Positions 27,505 through 36,587 are shown, counted from the stretch's first letter. The stretch is DNA of 64,000 bases from Tenacibaculum haliotis (GCF_025215075.1 NZ_JAOBTH010000027.1:62001-126000), one strand, 5' to 3'. Notes: generated by a model from the sequence alone, not told the origin. Made by a program: numbers and translations.

Positions 27505-28955
27505 TGATGGCTACAAATCATACCGACGTATTAATAATTGGTGCTGGATTATCGGGTATTGGCGCTGCTTGTCACCTATCAAGAAAAAAACCTAACAAGA
27601 GTTATAAAATTCTTGAAATGAGAGCCGAATTAGGCGGTACTTGGTCGTTATTTAAATACCCAGGAATTCGTTCAGATTCGGATATGTATACCTTCGGATA
27701 TTCTTTTAAAACATGGGATGCTTCAAAATCATTTGCCGATGCGCCATCTATTTTAGAATATCTAAACGAAGCTACTGACGAATATAAAGTACGTGATAAA
27801 ATATGTTATAACGAAAAAGTAATTTCCGTAAATTTTGATACTAAAAAAGCAATTTGGACGGTTATTACTCAGCATCAAAAAAGTAACGAACAACATACTT
27901 ACACTGCTAACTTTTTATTTTCATGCAGTGGTTATTACAGCTATAAAAATGGCTACACGCCAGATTTTGAAGGGATGATTAATTTTAAAGGAACCATTAT
28001 TCATCCGCAGCAATGGCCTGAAAATTTAGATTACACCAACAAAAAAGCAATTGTTATTGGTAGCGGAGCAACTGCTGTAACCTTAGTGCCAGAAATAGCT
28101 AAAAAAACAGCGCATGTTACCATGGTACAACGCTCGCCGACCTATATTGGTGCGCTACCTAATAAAGACAAAGTTGCTGGCTTTCTAAAAAAAGCACTGC
28201 CTAAAAAAACGGCACATAAAGTAATTCGTTTTAAAAACATTCTCTTTTCGATTGCTTTTTACAACACCTCTAAAAAGTTTCCGAATTTTATGAGAAATTT
28301 TATCATTAAAGGGGCAAAAAAACAATTGAATAGTTTTCCGGTTGAACCGCATTTTACACCAAGTTACAATCCGTGGGACCAACGTTTTTGTGTGGCACCT
28401 GATGGCGATTTGTTTAAAGCCATTAGAGAGAAAAAAGCGTCTATTGAAACCGATCATATTGAATGTTTTACCGAAAACGGATTGCGTTTAAAATCAGGAA
28501 AAGAACTTAAAGCTGATATTATTATTACAGCTACAGGTTTGCAATTAGTTGCTTTTGGTGATGCTAAAATTAGTGTTGACAACATTCCTTTTAATCCTTC
28601 GGATAAATTAACTTATAAAGGTTTGATGTTAAACGATTTGCCTAACTTTATATTTTTTGCGGGTTACACCAACGCTTCTTGGACCTTAAAAAGCGATTTA
28701 ACAAGCGAATATGCAAGCCGACTTATTCATTTAATGGATAAAAAAGGACATAAAGTTGTGGTGCCTAAAGTTAGTGACATGAATATGGAAACTGTACCGC
28801 TTATTAATTTAAACTCGGGTTATATTCATCGTTCTACAGCAAACTTACCAAAACAAGGAAGTAAATTCCCTTGGAAATTATATCAAAATTGGATTTATGA
28901 TTATTTTACATTGCGTGTAAAATCGGTTAAAGATGATACTTTAAAGTTCAATTAA
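27504..28955 (+). CDS. Flavin-dependent monooxygenase, Baeyer-Villiger type
   Basis: A 483-residue FAD/NADPH enzyme. The first Rossmann motif is IIGAGLSGIGAA (about residue 11), the Baeyer-Villiger fingerprint FKGTIIHPQQWP (F-x-G-x3-H-x3-W-P, about residue 157) follows, and the NADPH motif VIGSGATAVTLV comes at about 182. It begins with two adjacent ATGs, the first overlapping the CocE stop by one base. A ketone-to-ester oxidation followed by ester cleavage by the upstream hydrolase would be a coherent pair; that pairing is inference, and the hydrolase is exported while this enzyme is cytoplasmic. Confidence 0.9.
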   Translation: MMATNHTDVLIIGAGLSGIGAACHLSRKKPNKSYKILEMRAELGGTWSLFKYPGIRSDSDMYTFGYSFKTWDASKSFADAPSILEYLNEATDEYKVRDKICYNEKVISVNFDTKKAIWTVITQHQKSNEQHTYTANFLFSCSGYYSYKNGYTPDFEGMINFKGTIIHPQQWPENLDYTNKKAIVIGSGATAVTLVPEIAKKTAHVTMVQRSPTYIGALPNKDKVAGFLKKALPKKTAHKVIRFKNILFSIAFYNTSKKFPNFMRNFIIKGAKKQLNSFPVEPHFTPSYNPWDQRFCVAPDGDLFKAIREKKASIETDHIECFTENGLRLKSGKELKADIIITATGLQLVAFGDAKISVDNIPFNPSDKLTYKGLMLNDLPNFIFFAGYTNASWTLKSDLTSEYASRLIHLMDKKGHKVVVPKVSDMNMETVPLINLNSGYIHRSTANLPKQGSKFPWKLYQNWIYDYFTLRVKSVKDDTLKFN

Positions 28956-28990
28956 TAGCTATTTTAAAATTGGCTTAAATATTTTTTTCT

Positions 28991-29018
28991 AAACCTCGTA
29001 ATTAAAATTACGAGGTTT
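28991..29018 (+). terminator. Terminator after the monooxygenase
   Basis: AAACCTCGTAAT-taaa-ATTACGAGGTTT, a perfect 12-bp stem followed by ATTTTAT. Confidence 0.8.
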
Positions 29019-29032
29019 ATTTTATACAATTA

Positions 29033-29121
29033 CGTCAACCTGAACTTGTTTCAGGTTCGCATCATAATATATAGTTTCTTATAGTGATGAGATTCTGAAA
29101 TAAATTCAGAATGACGCGCTG
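29033..29121 (+). repeat. Dispersed repeat CGTCAACCTGAAC...CAGAATGACGCGCTG, copy 1
   Basis: Left part has a CCTGAACTTG-TTTCAGG pair; the right end CAGAATGACGCGCTG is shared exactly with the copy at 36497-36578. Ends are inverted (CGTCA/TGACG). It lies in the gap before the DUF4062 gene. Confidence 0.85.
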
Positions 29122-29225
29122 TTATTTAACTTGATTTACCTTGTGAAAATGACTAAATTCGTTGTTGTGTGATATTCTGTATTAAAACTATGGATATTTT
29201 AATTATTAAGCTCTAATTTGAAAAA

Positions 29226-30380
29226 ATGCCATCAATAATAACAAAATATAAGATTTTTTTAGCTTCACCAAGTGACGTTCAAGATGAAAGAGATTCAATA
29301 GATGAAGTTATAAATGAGTTAAATCTCACATTTGGAAAACAACAAGATATTCATTTAGAATTATTAAAATGGGAAACACATTCAGCGCCAGCAATAGCAA
29401 TTAATCATCCTCAAGAAATAATAAATACTGATTTAGGAAAAGACTACGATTTATTTATTGGCCTTATTTGGAAAAAATTTGGAACACCAACTAACGAAGC
29501 AGATTCTGGAACAGAAGAAGAATTTTTAAATGCCTATAATAGATTTTTAAAAAACCCTAATTCCTTACAAATACTCTTTTATTTTAATAGTAGACCTGTA
29601 TCTATGAATGATATGAACCCTGAACAACTATTAAAAATACAAAATTTCAGAACTGATATTGGAAAAAACAAGAAAATTCTATACTGGGAATATCAAGACA
29701 CACAACAATTAAGTAAATTTTTAAGAATCCATATTCCTCAAAGAATATTAGAGTTAAGAAAGAACCAACAGAATAAAGCTCTTGCAATAGAGGTAAAAGA
29801 AGAATTAGAAGTTGATCTTTTAAAAGAAGAATATGGACTTATTGACTATCAAGAAATGATAGAAGACAATATACGAGAATCGACAGAATCATTAACAAGA
29901 ATCTCTGATGCTACAGAGTGGATTGGAGAACAGCTAAATAAAAAAACTGCAGAAATGAATACGATGACTGCAAATAGTAATAAACCTGGTCGAAAAACAT
30001 TAAAAAATTATTTTATTCGGACTGCAAAAGTAATGGATAATTATGCTAATCGCATAGAACCCGAAATCCCTATATTTCAAGAATATTTTGAGAAAGGAAT
30101 AGATGCATTATCTAATGTAATAAACATCTCTATAAATGACTTTAGTGTAAAACAAGAAGAAATTGAAGAAACTAACGAGTTATTATCATCTCTTATAAAT
30201 GGAATTACATTTTCAATTGAAAGTATGGATAGTTTTTTACAATCTGTAAAAGATTTACCTAGAATGTCAAAAGAATTAAATAAAGCTAAATCTAACGTAG
30301 GAATGAAATTAGAAGACTTACTTAAAAATTTAAGAATTAGTCTTTCTATAGCTATTGAATTAAAGAAAAGTCTCTTTTAA
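29226..30380 (+). CDS. DUF4062 domain protein with long helical tail
   Basis: A 384-residue cytoplasmic protein. The N-terminal ~110 residues are a DUF4062 domain: KIFLASPSDVQDERDSIDEVI, YDLFIGLIWKKFGTPT and SGTEEEFLNAY are the typical blocks. DUF4062 is a TIR-like fold often found at the N-terminus of NTPase conflict proteins. Here no NTPase follows; instead about 250 residues of predicted helix (ELEVDLLKEEYGLIDYQEMIED ... KPGRKTLKNYFIRTA ... KDLPRMSKELNKAKS), partly coiled-coil-like. No partner gene is adjacent and the gene is flanked by a dispersed repeat. A defence or signalling role is a guess. The gene seems slightly more AT-rich than its neighbours. Confidence 0.8.
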   Translation: MPSIITKYKIFLASPSDVQDERDSIDEVINELNLTFGKQQDIHLELLKWETHSAPAIAINHPQEIINTDLGKDYDLFIGLIWKKFGTPTNEADSGTEEEFLNAYNRFLKNPNSLQILFYFNSRPVSMNDMNPEQLLKIQNFRTDIGKNKKILYWEYQDTQQLSKFLRIHIPQRILELRKNQQNKALAIEVKEELEVDLLKEEYGLIDYQEMIEDNIRESTESLTRISDATEWIGEQLNKKTAEMNTMTANSNKPGRKTLKNYFIRTAKVMDNYANRIEPEIPIFQEYFEKGIDALSNVINISINDFSVKQEEIEETNELLSSLINGITFSIESMDSFLQSVKDLPRMSKELNKAKSNVGMKLEDLLKNLRISLSIAIELKKSLF

Positions 30381-30491
30381 GAAAAAATGTGACTATCGCC
30401 ATATATAAATAGTTACTAATTCTTGATTATTTACGAAAACCCTATCGAGCTATCTATACTTTAGTTCTTAAACCTCGATAACAAACCACAC

Positions 30492-31115
30492 CTACAACAT
30501 CTTCAAAAAATCATTTCTAGCAATTTCACGAGCACCTAAACTTTCTAGATGTTCGTTATGTACCTGACAATCTATGAGTTTGTATCCGCCATTTTTGGCT
30601 AAGTGAATAAAAGCAACTTTACTCATATTACTTGCTTTGCTAAACATACTTTCTCCACAAAAAACACCGTTTCCGGTATCAACTCCGTACAAACCAGCAA
30701 CTAGTTTATCATCAATCCAAACCTCTATGGATTTTGCAATTCCTTTTTCGTGTAAATTAATATAGGCATCTTCCATATCGTCAGTAATCCACGTTCCTAA
30801 CTGGTCATTTCTATCAATATGGCGACAATTAAAAATAACATTGTTAAACGCTTTGTTTTCGGTAATTGTAAAACCTCCTTTTCGCAATACTTGACGCATC
30901 GATTTAGAAACTTTTACTTCCTGAGGAAATAAAACCATACGTTCTGGTGGCGAATACCAAACAATTGGTTCACCTTCATTAAACCATGGGAAAATTCCGT
31001 TTTTATACGCATGTATTAACCGTTTGGCAGATAAATCTCCACCAAATGCCAAAACACCATCTTCATTTGCGAATTCGTAAGGCGGAAATACTATTTCTTC
31101 GGGTAACCAAATCAT
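30492..31115 (-). CDS. aat: Leucyl/phenylalanyl-tRNA-protein transferase
   Basis: Adds Leu or Phe to N-terminal Lys/Arg of proteins, marking them for ClpAP (N-degron pathway). At 207 residues it shows FPPYEFANEDGVLAFGGDLS, the signature YKNGIFPWFNEGEPIVWYSPPERMV, GLYGVDTGNGVFCGESMFS and IDCQVHNEHLESLGA. Slightly shorter than the E. coli enzyme but with all blocks present. A TATATTTG element lies 23 bases upstream on the minus strand (31138-31145). Single gene, no clp genes nearby. Confidence 0.96.
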   Translation of the reverse strand: MIWLPEEIVFPPYEFANEDGVLAFGGDLSAKRLIHAYKNGIFPWFNEGEPIVWYSPPERMVLFPQEVKVSKSMRQVLRKGGFTITENKAFNNVIFNCRHIDRNDQLGTWITDDMEDAYINLHEKGIAKSIEVWIDDKLVAGLYGVDTGNGVFCGESMFSKASNMSKVAFIHLAKNGGYKLIDCQVHNEHLESLGAREIARNDFLKML

Positions 31116-31252
31116 ATAAAAACTGTAATAAACACTGCAAATATAATGCAGTTTTCACCATTACTAATAATAAAAAAACTGCTTTGATTTCATTTTTTAT
31201 AATTCTTGAAGAAATAAAAACGTATCAATTCAATTTTGCATAATTTTGCAAC

Positions 31253-32809
31253 ATGGTAAAAGAACTTCAACTACGCGTTAATTTAATAGAAGAAAAGAAA
31301 GAAGATATCTTAAAAAAGAAAGCTTCTAGAAAATTAGACATCGCTATTACTAACATAACTACTGTAAAAGTGTTACGTAAATCTATCGATGCGCGTAAAA
31401 AAGAGGTTGTTTTTAATTATAAAGTAGCGGTTTATATCAACGAACCTTTACCTGATACTCCTGATTATATTTTTGATTATCAAGATGTATCTAATGCAAA
31501 AGAAGTTCATATTATTGGCTTCGGACCTGCAGGAATGTATGCAGCGCTTCGTTGTATAGAATTAGGTTACAAACCAATTGTTTTAGAACGTGGTAAAAAT
31601 GTACAAGATCGTCGTAGAGATTTACGTGCTATTAATCAAGAGCATTTTGTAAACGAAGATTCTAATTACTGTTTTGGCGAAGGTGGTGCCGGAACCTATT
31701 CTGACGGAAAATTATATACCCGTAGTTTAAAACGTGGTGATGTTCGTAAAATATTCGAAAACTTGGTGCACCATGGTGCTGCTGAAGATATTTTAATTGA
31801 TGCGCATCCGCATATCGGAACGAATAAATTGCCGAAAATTATTCAGAATATTCGTGAGAATATTATAAAATATGGTGGTGAAGTTCATTTTGATACCCGC
31901 GTTACCGATTTTGTAATAAAAAATAGCAAGCTACAAGCCATACAATTGCAAAACGGAAATGAAATGACTGTGAATTCAGTAATTTTAGCAACTGGGCATT
32001 CGGCTAGAGATATTTACGAGTTATTACATAAAAAAGATATTTTATTAAAAGCAAAGTCGTTTGCAATGGGAGTTCGTGTAGAGCATCCACAAGAAATTAT
32101 TGATCAGATTCAATATAGTTGTACTGGCCAAAGAGATGAATTATTACCTGCAGCGTCATACAGCTTGGTGCATCAAGCAAATAACAGAGGTGTATATTCG
32201 TTTTGTATGTGTCCTGGCGGATTTATAGTGCCGGCCGCAACAGCAAACGGAGAAGTTGTTGTAAACGGAATGTCGCCTTCTCGTAGAAATAACAAATTTG
32301 CCAATTCGGGAATTGTCGTTGAAATTAACATCGATAAAGACTTATATAAATATGAAAAATTCGGAGCGTTAAAAGGCTTAGAATATCAGAAGGATTTAGA
32401 AAAACTAGCTTTTAACGCTGGTGGAAAAAGTCAGGTTGCTCCTGCACAACGTTTAACCGATTTTGTAGAAGGTAAATTATCATCTAGTTTAAACGAAACT
32501 TCTTATCAGCCAGGTTTAAACTCAGCACCAATGCATTCTTTATTACCTAAGTTTATTGGTAGTAGGTTGCGTAAAGGTTTTGATGCTTTTGGTAAAAAAA
32601 TGCACGGATATTATACTGCCGAAGCAAATATTATTGGAGTAGAATCTCGCACCTCATCACCAGTTAATATCCCTCGAAAAGAAAGTTTAGAACACCCACA
32701 AATAGAAGGTTTATTTCCTTGTGGAGAAGGTGGTGGTTATGCAGGCGGAATTATATCTGCTGCAATGGATGGAGAACGCTGTGCTGAAGCTGCAACTGCT
32801 AACTTATAA
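31253..32809 (+). CDS. FAD-dependent dehydrogenase (COG2509 family)
   Basis: A 518-residue flavoprotein. An N-terminal ~80-residue alpha/beta domain (KELQLRVNLIEEKKEDI...) precedes the FAD Rossmann motif IIGFGPAGMYAALRC (about residue 88) and the C-terminal FAD block PCGEGGGYAGGIISAAMDG. FGEGGAGTYSDGKLYTRS is characteristic of this family, whose substrate is not established. The ATG lies 4 bases after a TAATTTTG element, again suggesting a leaderless mRNA. Confidence 0.85.
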   Translation: MVKELQLRVNLIEEKKEDILKKKASRKLDIAITNITTVKVLRKSIDARKKEVVFNYKVAVYINEPLPDTPDYIFDYQDVSNAKEVHIIGFGPAGMYAALRCIELGYKPIVLERGKNVQDRRRDLRAINQEHFVNEDSNYCFGEGGAGTYSDGKLYTRSLKRGDVRKIFENLVHHGAAEDILIDAHPHIGTNKLPKIIQNIRENIIKYGGEVHFDTRVTDFVIKNSKLQAIQLQNGNEMTVNSVILATGHSARDIYELLHKKDILLKAKSFAMGVRVEHPQEIIDQIQYSCTGQRDELLPAASYSLVHQANNRGVYSFCMCPGGFIVPAATANGEVVVNGMSPSRRNNKFANSGIVVEINIDKDLYKYEKFGALKGLEYQKDLEKLAFNAGGKSQVAPAQRLTDFVEGKLSSSLNETSYQPGLNSAPMHSLLPKFIGSRLRKGFDAFGKKMHGYYTAEANIIGVESRTSSPVNIPRKESLEHPQIEGLFPCGEGGGYAGGIISAAMDGERCAEAATANL

Positions 32810-32822
32810 TTAACGATATTTC

Positions 32823-32854
32823 TTTGATTTATTTCTAATTACCTTGTATTTTTG
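32823..32854 (+). promoter_or_regulatory. Promoter of the VTT-like membrane protein
   Basis: TTTG (32823-32826), 20 bases, TATTTTTG (32847-32854), a full match to the Bacteroidota consensus, 34 bases before the next ATG. Confidence 0.75.
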
Positions 32855-32887
32855 TATTCTCTAAAAGAGGCTTAGAGCAACAAGGAA

Positions 32888-33517
32888 ATGAAAGTTAAGA
32901 AAAGAAGAAATAAAAAGAATGTAAAACCGCACGTAGAACGTTTACATAACTACTACCATCGCACTGGTTTTTACATGTTTATTTGGGAAAGTTTAAAAAA
33001 AGCTTTTTGGCCAATAGTAGGTGCTGTTGTAGGTATATTTTTATTTAATAAATATGTTTATAATATTAACGACGGTTTACAAACGGTAACAGAAACTTTT
33101 TCTAGACTTGGTGTATTAACTACTTTTTTCATTTCTGAAACAATACTAGGTTTAATTCCGCCAGAGATTTTTATCGCTTGGTCTAAAAAAACAGCAGATC
33201 CTGTTTTAAATTTATCACTATTAGCAACATTATCTTATTTAGGAGGATTAACTGCTTATTTTATAGGTAGAGCTTCCTTAAAAATTGCTTCTGTAAAAAC
33301 TTACTTAGAGGTTAAAATGGCTAAAAACCTTAAAAACACCAGTAAATGGGGTGGTTTTTTAATTTTAGTTGGTGCCTTATTACCATTACCTTTTGCTATT
33401 AGTTGTTTAACAGCTGGTATGATTAAATATCCGTTTAAAAACGTAGTGCTTTTTGGACTATTTCGTTTTTTACGTTTTGCCATTTACGCTTGGGCCATTT
33501 TTAAAATGGTTAATTAA
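32888..33517 (+). CDS. YqaA/VTT-like membrane protein
   Basis: A 209-residue inner-membrane protein. Four to five hydrophobic segments are visible, with a Lys/Arg-rich cytoplasmic N-terminus (KVKKRRNKKNVKPH). The segments around ETILGLIPPEIFIAWS, LATLSYLGGLTAYFIGR and LVGALLPLPFAISCLTAGM have the re-entrant Gly/Pro pattern of the DedA/VTT group, members of which move lipids. The assignment to YqaA-like within that group is by pattern only. It is followed 22 bases later by the DUF1456 gene, probably the same transcript. Confidence 0.75.
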   Translation: MKVKKRRNKKNVKPHVERLHNYYHRTGFYMFIWESLKKAFWPIVGAVVGIFLFNKYVYNINDGLQTVTETFSRLGVLTTFFISETILGLIPPEIFIAWSKKTADPVLNLSLLATLSYLGGLTAYFIGRASLKIASVKTYLEVKMAKNLKNTSKWGGFLILVGALLPLPFAISCLTAGMIKYPFKNVVLFGLFRFLRFAIYAWAIFKMVN

Positions 33518-33539
33518 AACAATAAAATATATTATTACT

Positions 33540-33779
33540 ATGGGATTAACGAACAACGATATTTTTAAAAAATTAAGAGTAGCTCACAAATTTCGTGATA
33601 CTGATATTATTGAAATCTGTGCTTTGGTTGACTTTAAAGTTTCTAAAGGTGAGTTAGGTGCTTTTTTTAGAAATGAAGAACATCCTAAATATATGGAGTG
33701 TGGTGATCAAATTCTTAGAAATTTCTTAAACGGATTAGTGATTCACTTAAGAGGACCAATGCCTAAAAAGGAAAAATAA
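33540..33779 (+). CDS. Half-length DUF1456 protein
   Basis: A 79-residue protein with one copy of the DUF1456 motif (NNDIFKKLRVAHKFRDTDIIEI, VSKGELGAFFRNEEHPKYMECGDQILRNFLNGL). YehS of E. coli has two such repeats in about 156 residues, so this is a single-repeat form. Start at ATG 33540; the longer frame from 33453 runs through the end of the membrane protein. Function unknown. It ends in a strong terminator. Confidence 0.85.
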   Translation: MGLTNNDIFKKLRVAHKFRDTDIIEICALVDFKVSKGELGAFFRNEEHPKYMECGDQILRNFLNGLVIHLRGPMPKKEK

Positions 33780-33800
33780 AACGACATAGTAAAAAATAAT

Positions 33801-33836
33801 AAAAAGCCTTCTGATAACAATATCAGAAGGCTTTTT
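33801..33836. terminator. Strong bidirectional terminator after DUF1456
   Basis: AAAAAGCCTTCTGATA (33801-33816) / TATCAGAAGGCTTTTT (33821-33836), a perfect 16-bp stem with ACAA loop. Confidence 0.92.
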
Positions 33837-33956
33837 CCCTTAAATACATCTTTTGTCTCTAGCTGATAAATGATAGATAGTACAAATATATTTTAATCTA
33901 GTACAGTAACAGAAGGGATATCCGCATTTAAAAGTGTGGACATCCATAAAACGTAA

Positions 33957-33984
33957 AAAGAGAGCCTATGGCTCTCTTTTTTAT
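33957..33984. terminator. Terminator of the DUF3127 / flavin reductase unit
   Basis: AAAAAGAGAGCC-tat-GGCTCTCTTTTT stem, 20 bases after the DUF3127 stop on the minus strand. Confidence 0.88.
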
Positions 33985-34004
33985 ATGTATACTCCTTTTT
34001 TATA

Positions 34005-34370
34005 TTAAAAAGGTAAATCGTCTGGTTCGTTAGCAGATAAGTCTGGTGCTGGTTGAAACTGATCTACAGGAGGTGTATTTTGAGCAGAAGCTTGTGCTAA
34101 ATTCTCAATTCTCCATCCTTGAATAGAGTTAAAGTATTTTGCAACTCCTTCTGGATTAATCCATTCTCTACCTCTTAAATTAATAGATACTTTTACATCT
34201 TGACCAACAGCATAACTATTTAAAACATCACATTTATCCTGTACAAATTCAATCATAATCATTTGTGGATACTGCTCATCTGTAGTAACAACTAATTCAC
34301 GTTTTCTAAATCCGCTAGCTCCAAATGTTTGTGTTTCGTTAATTAATTTAATCTTCCCTATAACTTCCAT
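34005..34370 (-). CDS. DUF3127 protein (OB-fold, SSB-like)
   Basis: A 121-residue protein of the DUF3127 family found in Bacteroidota. It starts MEVIGKIKLINETQTFGASGFRKRELVVTT, continues with beta strands of an OB-fold (MIMIEFVQDKCDVLNSYAVGQDVKVSINLRGREW), and ends in a flexible Pro/Gln-rich tail with the acidic tip EPDDLPF, which closely resembles the protein-interaction tip of bacterial SSB. Single-stranded DNA binding or contact with SSB partners is therefore plausible but not proven. It is downstream of the flavin reductase gene by 8 bases, likely co-transcribed. Confidence 0.88.
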   Translation of the reverse strand: MEVIGKIKLINETQTFGASGFRKRELVVTTDEQYPQMIMIEFVQDKCDVLNSYAVGQDVKVSINLRGREWINPEGVAKYFNSIQGWRIENLAQASAQNTPPVDQFQPAPDLSANEPDDLPF

Positions 34371-34378
34371 ATTCTTAT

Positions 34379-35239
34379 CTATTTAATTAAAAGCACTTTC
34401 CAAGCACTTTCTACATCATTACTCTTTAAGTATTCTTGTGCAAATGTATGTTTTTTTTCAGTTGAAAGCGAAACATATTTTGGATGTTCTTTCGCAAAGT
34501 TATTAACAGTTTCTTCATTTGGCAACTGCTCTACATTACCTAACATGCCTAAATTATTACCTGTTAAAACAGCACTATTTCTAATTTCAGTCGGAATTTG
34601 ATCTACACCAATTCCTAAAGTTGAAATTGGTTTTGGAATTTCAAAAAACCCATCTCTTGCCCTAGAATAATAGCTTCCTCCTGCCCTAGCAACTAAATCT
34701 ATTTTATGTTGATCAATACTTCCGTCTTCAGCTAAAACATCTTCGTTAATATGTAATTTAACCACCTCACAAACAATTAAATTCCCTGCGCCTCCTTCGG
34801 TTCCGGTATAAATAATATCGGTTACTTTACATTCAAATTGTACTGGCGATTCTGCTACTCTAAAAGGAGCTACTTTATCAGAAGGTAACATTGTAAATCC
34901 TGCTTTTTCAAACTCATTTACACCCTTCGGATACATGGTGCTGCTTAACGACATTTGTTGTACAATATCATAATTTACCACATTAATAACCACTTCTCTG
35001 GTTTCCTCAGCATTATCTAACGTATGTTTTGTTTTATTACCTCTTACACTTCGTGCTGGAGAAAAAATTAACATTGGTGGATTGGCTCCAAAAACATTAA
35101 AAAAACTAAACGGTGATAAATTCGGATTTCCTTCTTCATCAATAGTACTTGCAAAAGCAATAGGTCTTGGCGCTATAGCACCTAATAAATAACCATGTAG
35201 TTTTGTTACAGGCAATTCTTTAGGATCGAGTGATAACAT
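34379..35239 (-). CDS. Flavin reductase-like, FMN-binding protein
   Basis: A 286-residue protein of the flavin reductase/FMN-binding split-barrel family: GYLLGAIAPRPIAFASTIDEEGNPNLSPFSFFNVFGANPPMLIFSP is the FMN-binding region (residues 15-60), with NVVNYDIVQQMSLSS following. The C-terminal third (EHPKYVSLSTEKKHTFAQEYLKSND) looks like an extra helical segment. Cofactor specificity and partner enzyme are unknown. First gene of a two-gene unit with DUF3127. Confidence 0.85.
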   Translation of the reverse strand: MLSLDPKELPVTKLHGYLLGAIAPRPIAFASTIDEEGNPNLSPFSFFNVFGANPPMLIFSPARSVRGNKTKHTLDNAEETREVVINVVNYDIVQQMSLSSTMYPKGVNEFEKAGFTMLPSDKVAPFRVAESPVQFECKVTDIIYTGTEGGAGNLIVCEVVKLHINEDVLAEDGSIDQHKIDLVARAGGSYYSRARDGFFEIPKPISTLGIGVDQIPTEIRNSAVLTGNNLGMLGNVEQLPNEETVNNFAKEHPKYVSLSTEKKHTFAQEYLKSNDVESAWKVLLIK

Positions 35240-35313
35240 ATTTTATATTTTAATGTAAAGATACTACGCTTTTACAAATTAAGTTATTCTATAGAATAGT
35301 TTATATTTGACTA

Positions 35314-36462
35314 ATGACATTTTTTAAGAATACTTATTGGATAAAGCGAATTACAATTTTTGTATCACTATTAATTGTACCTTTTATCTTGTGGAATACT
35401 TATGTGTTTTTTCAAAAATTTAAAGAAGAAGAAAGAGGTAAAATTGAAATCTTTGCGGTAGCTTTTAAAGAACTAGCCTCTAACCCCAATTTAAACGAAA
35501 ACACCAACTTAATTAATAAAGTTTATGAAACTATTGAAAACATTCCTACAATTCTTGTAAATGAAGATGATACAATTAATTTACATAGAAATTTAGATAG
35601 TCTTAAGTCTAAAAACCCAACATATCTTCTAGAGCAACTAACGATAATGAAAAGGCAAAATGAGCCTATCATTATTGAATATTTTGGAATTACCCAATAT
35701 CTTTATTACCGAAACTCCGATTTATTATACAAACTTAAATACTATCCGTTAGCTTTATTATTAATTTTAGGACTCTTTGTAACCATTGTATATATGGTGT
35801 ATAAATCGAGTAAAGTTGCGGAACAAAACAAACTTTGGACAGGTATGGCCAAGGAAACAGCGCATCAAATAGGCACACCGCTATCTTCTTTATTAGGTTG
35901 GATTGCTATTTTAAGATCTGAAGATGTAAACGAAGAATATATTGTTGAAATTGAAAAAGATGTTGACCGATTAAGTACCATTGCCAATCGATTTTCTAAA
36001 ATTGGCTCTTTACCTAAATTAAAGGAATATAATATTGTTTTAGAAACACAAGCAGCGTTTAATTATTTAAAAACTAGAAGCTCTAAACAAATTAATTTCT
36101 CTTTTTCTTCGGATAAAAAAACACTTTCTACATTGTTGAATATTGAGTTATATGGGTGGGTAATCGAAAATTTAATTAAAAATTCGATTGATGCCATGCA
36201 AGGAAAAGGAAGCATTTCATTAGATATTAAAGAAACCACTAAACTTATAAAAATTACTGTTACCGATTCTGGTAAAGGAATTCAGAAATCGCAATTCAAA
36301 CAGATATTTAAACCCGGTTTTACCACAAAAAAACGTGGCTGGGGGTTAGGTTTATCACTCTCTAAACGTATTATTGAAGATTATCATAGTGGGAAAATCT
36401 ACGTCTTAAAATCTGAAATAGGAAAAGGAACTACTTTTGAAATTCAGTTAAACAAGGTTTAA
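35314..36462 (+). CDS. Membrane sensor histidine kinase
   Basis: A 382-residue kinase with two membrane segments (about 11-31 and 140-163) enclosing a ~110-residue extracytoplasmic sensor with no recognised domain. The H-box is WTGMAKETAHQIGTPLSSLLGW (His about 186), then ENLIKNSIDAMQ (N-box), VTDSGKGIQ (G1), and GWGLGLSLSKRI (G2). No response regulator is adjacent, so it is an orphan kinase here. It ends in a dispersed repeat region. Confidence 0.9.
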   Translation: MTFFKNTYWIKRITIFVSLLIVPFILWNTYVFFQKFKEEERGKIEIFAVAFKELASNPNLNENTNLINKVYETIENIPTILVNEDDTINLHRNLDSLKSKNPTYLLEQLTIMKRQNEPIIIEYFGITQYLYYRNSDLLYKLKYYPLALLLILGLFVTIVYMVYKSSKVAEQNKLWTGMAKETAHQIGTPLSSLLGWIAILRSEDVNEEYIVEIEKDVDRLSTIANRFSKIGSLPKLKEYNIVLETQAAFNYLKTRSSKQINFSFSSDKKTLSTLLNIELYGWVIENLIKNSIDAMQGKGSISLDIKETTKLIKITVTDSGKGIQKSQFKQIFKPGFTTKKRGWGLGLSLSKRIIEDYHSGKIYVLKSEIGKGTTFEIQLNKV

Positions 36463-36496
36463 AGTGATTGTCTATAATTTTTACCTATTTAATTAA

Positions 36497-36578
36497 CGTC
36501 AACCTGAACTTGTTTCAAGTTCTCATCATAAACTGGCGCTGTCTAGTGATTCTAAAACAAGTTCAGAATGACGCGCTG
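36497..36578 (+). repeat. Dispersed repeat CGTCAACCTGAAC...CAGAATGACGCGCTG, copy 2
   Basis: Left arm and right end match copy 1 at 29033 nearly base for base (AACCTGAACTTGTTTCA, CAGAATGACGCGCTG), with a diverged centre. Inner GAACTTG / CAAGTTC pair. Sits between the kinase and a small convergent gene. Confidence 0.85.
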
Positions 36579-36587
36579 ATGTTTAGT

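Noticed and set aside
33453..33539. Longer start for DUF1456 gene
   Set aside because: It overlaps the membrane protein in another frame and the domain starts after MGLTNND.
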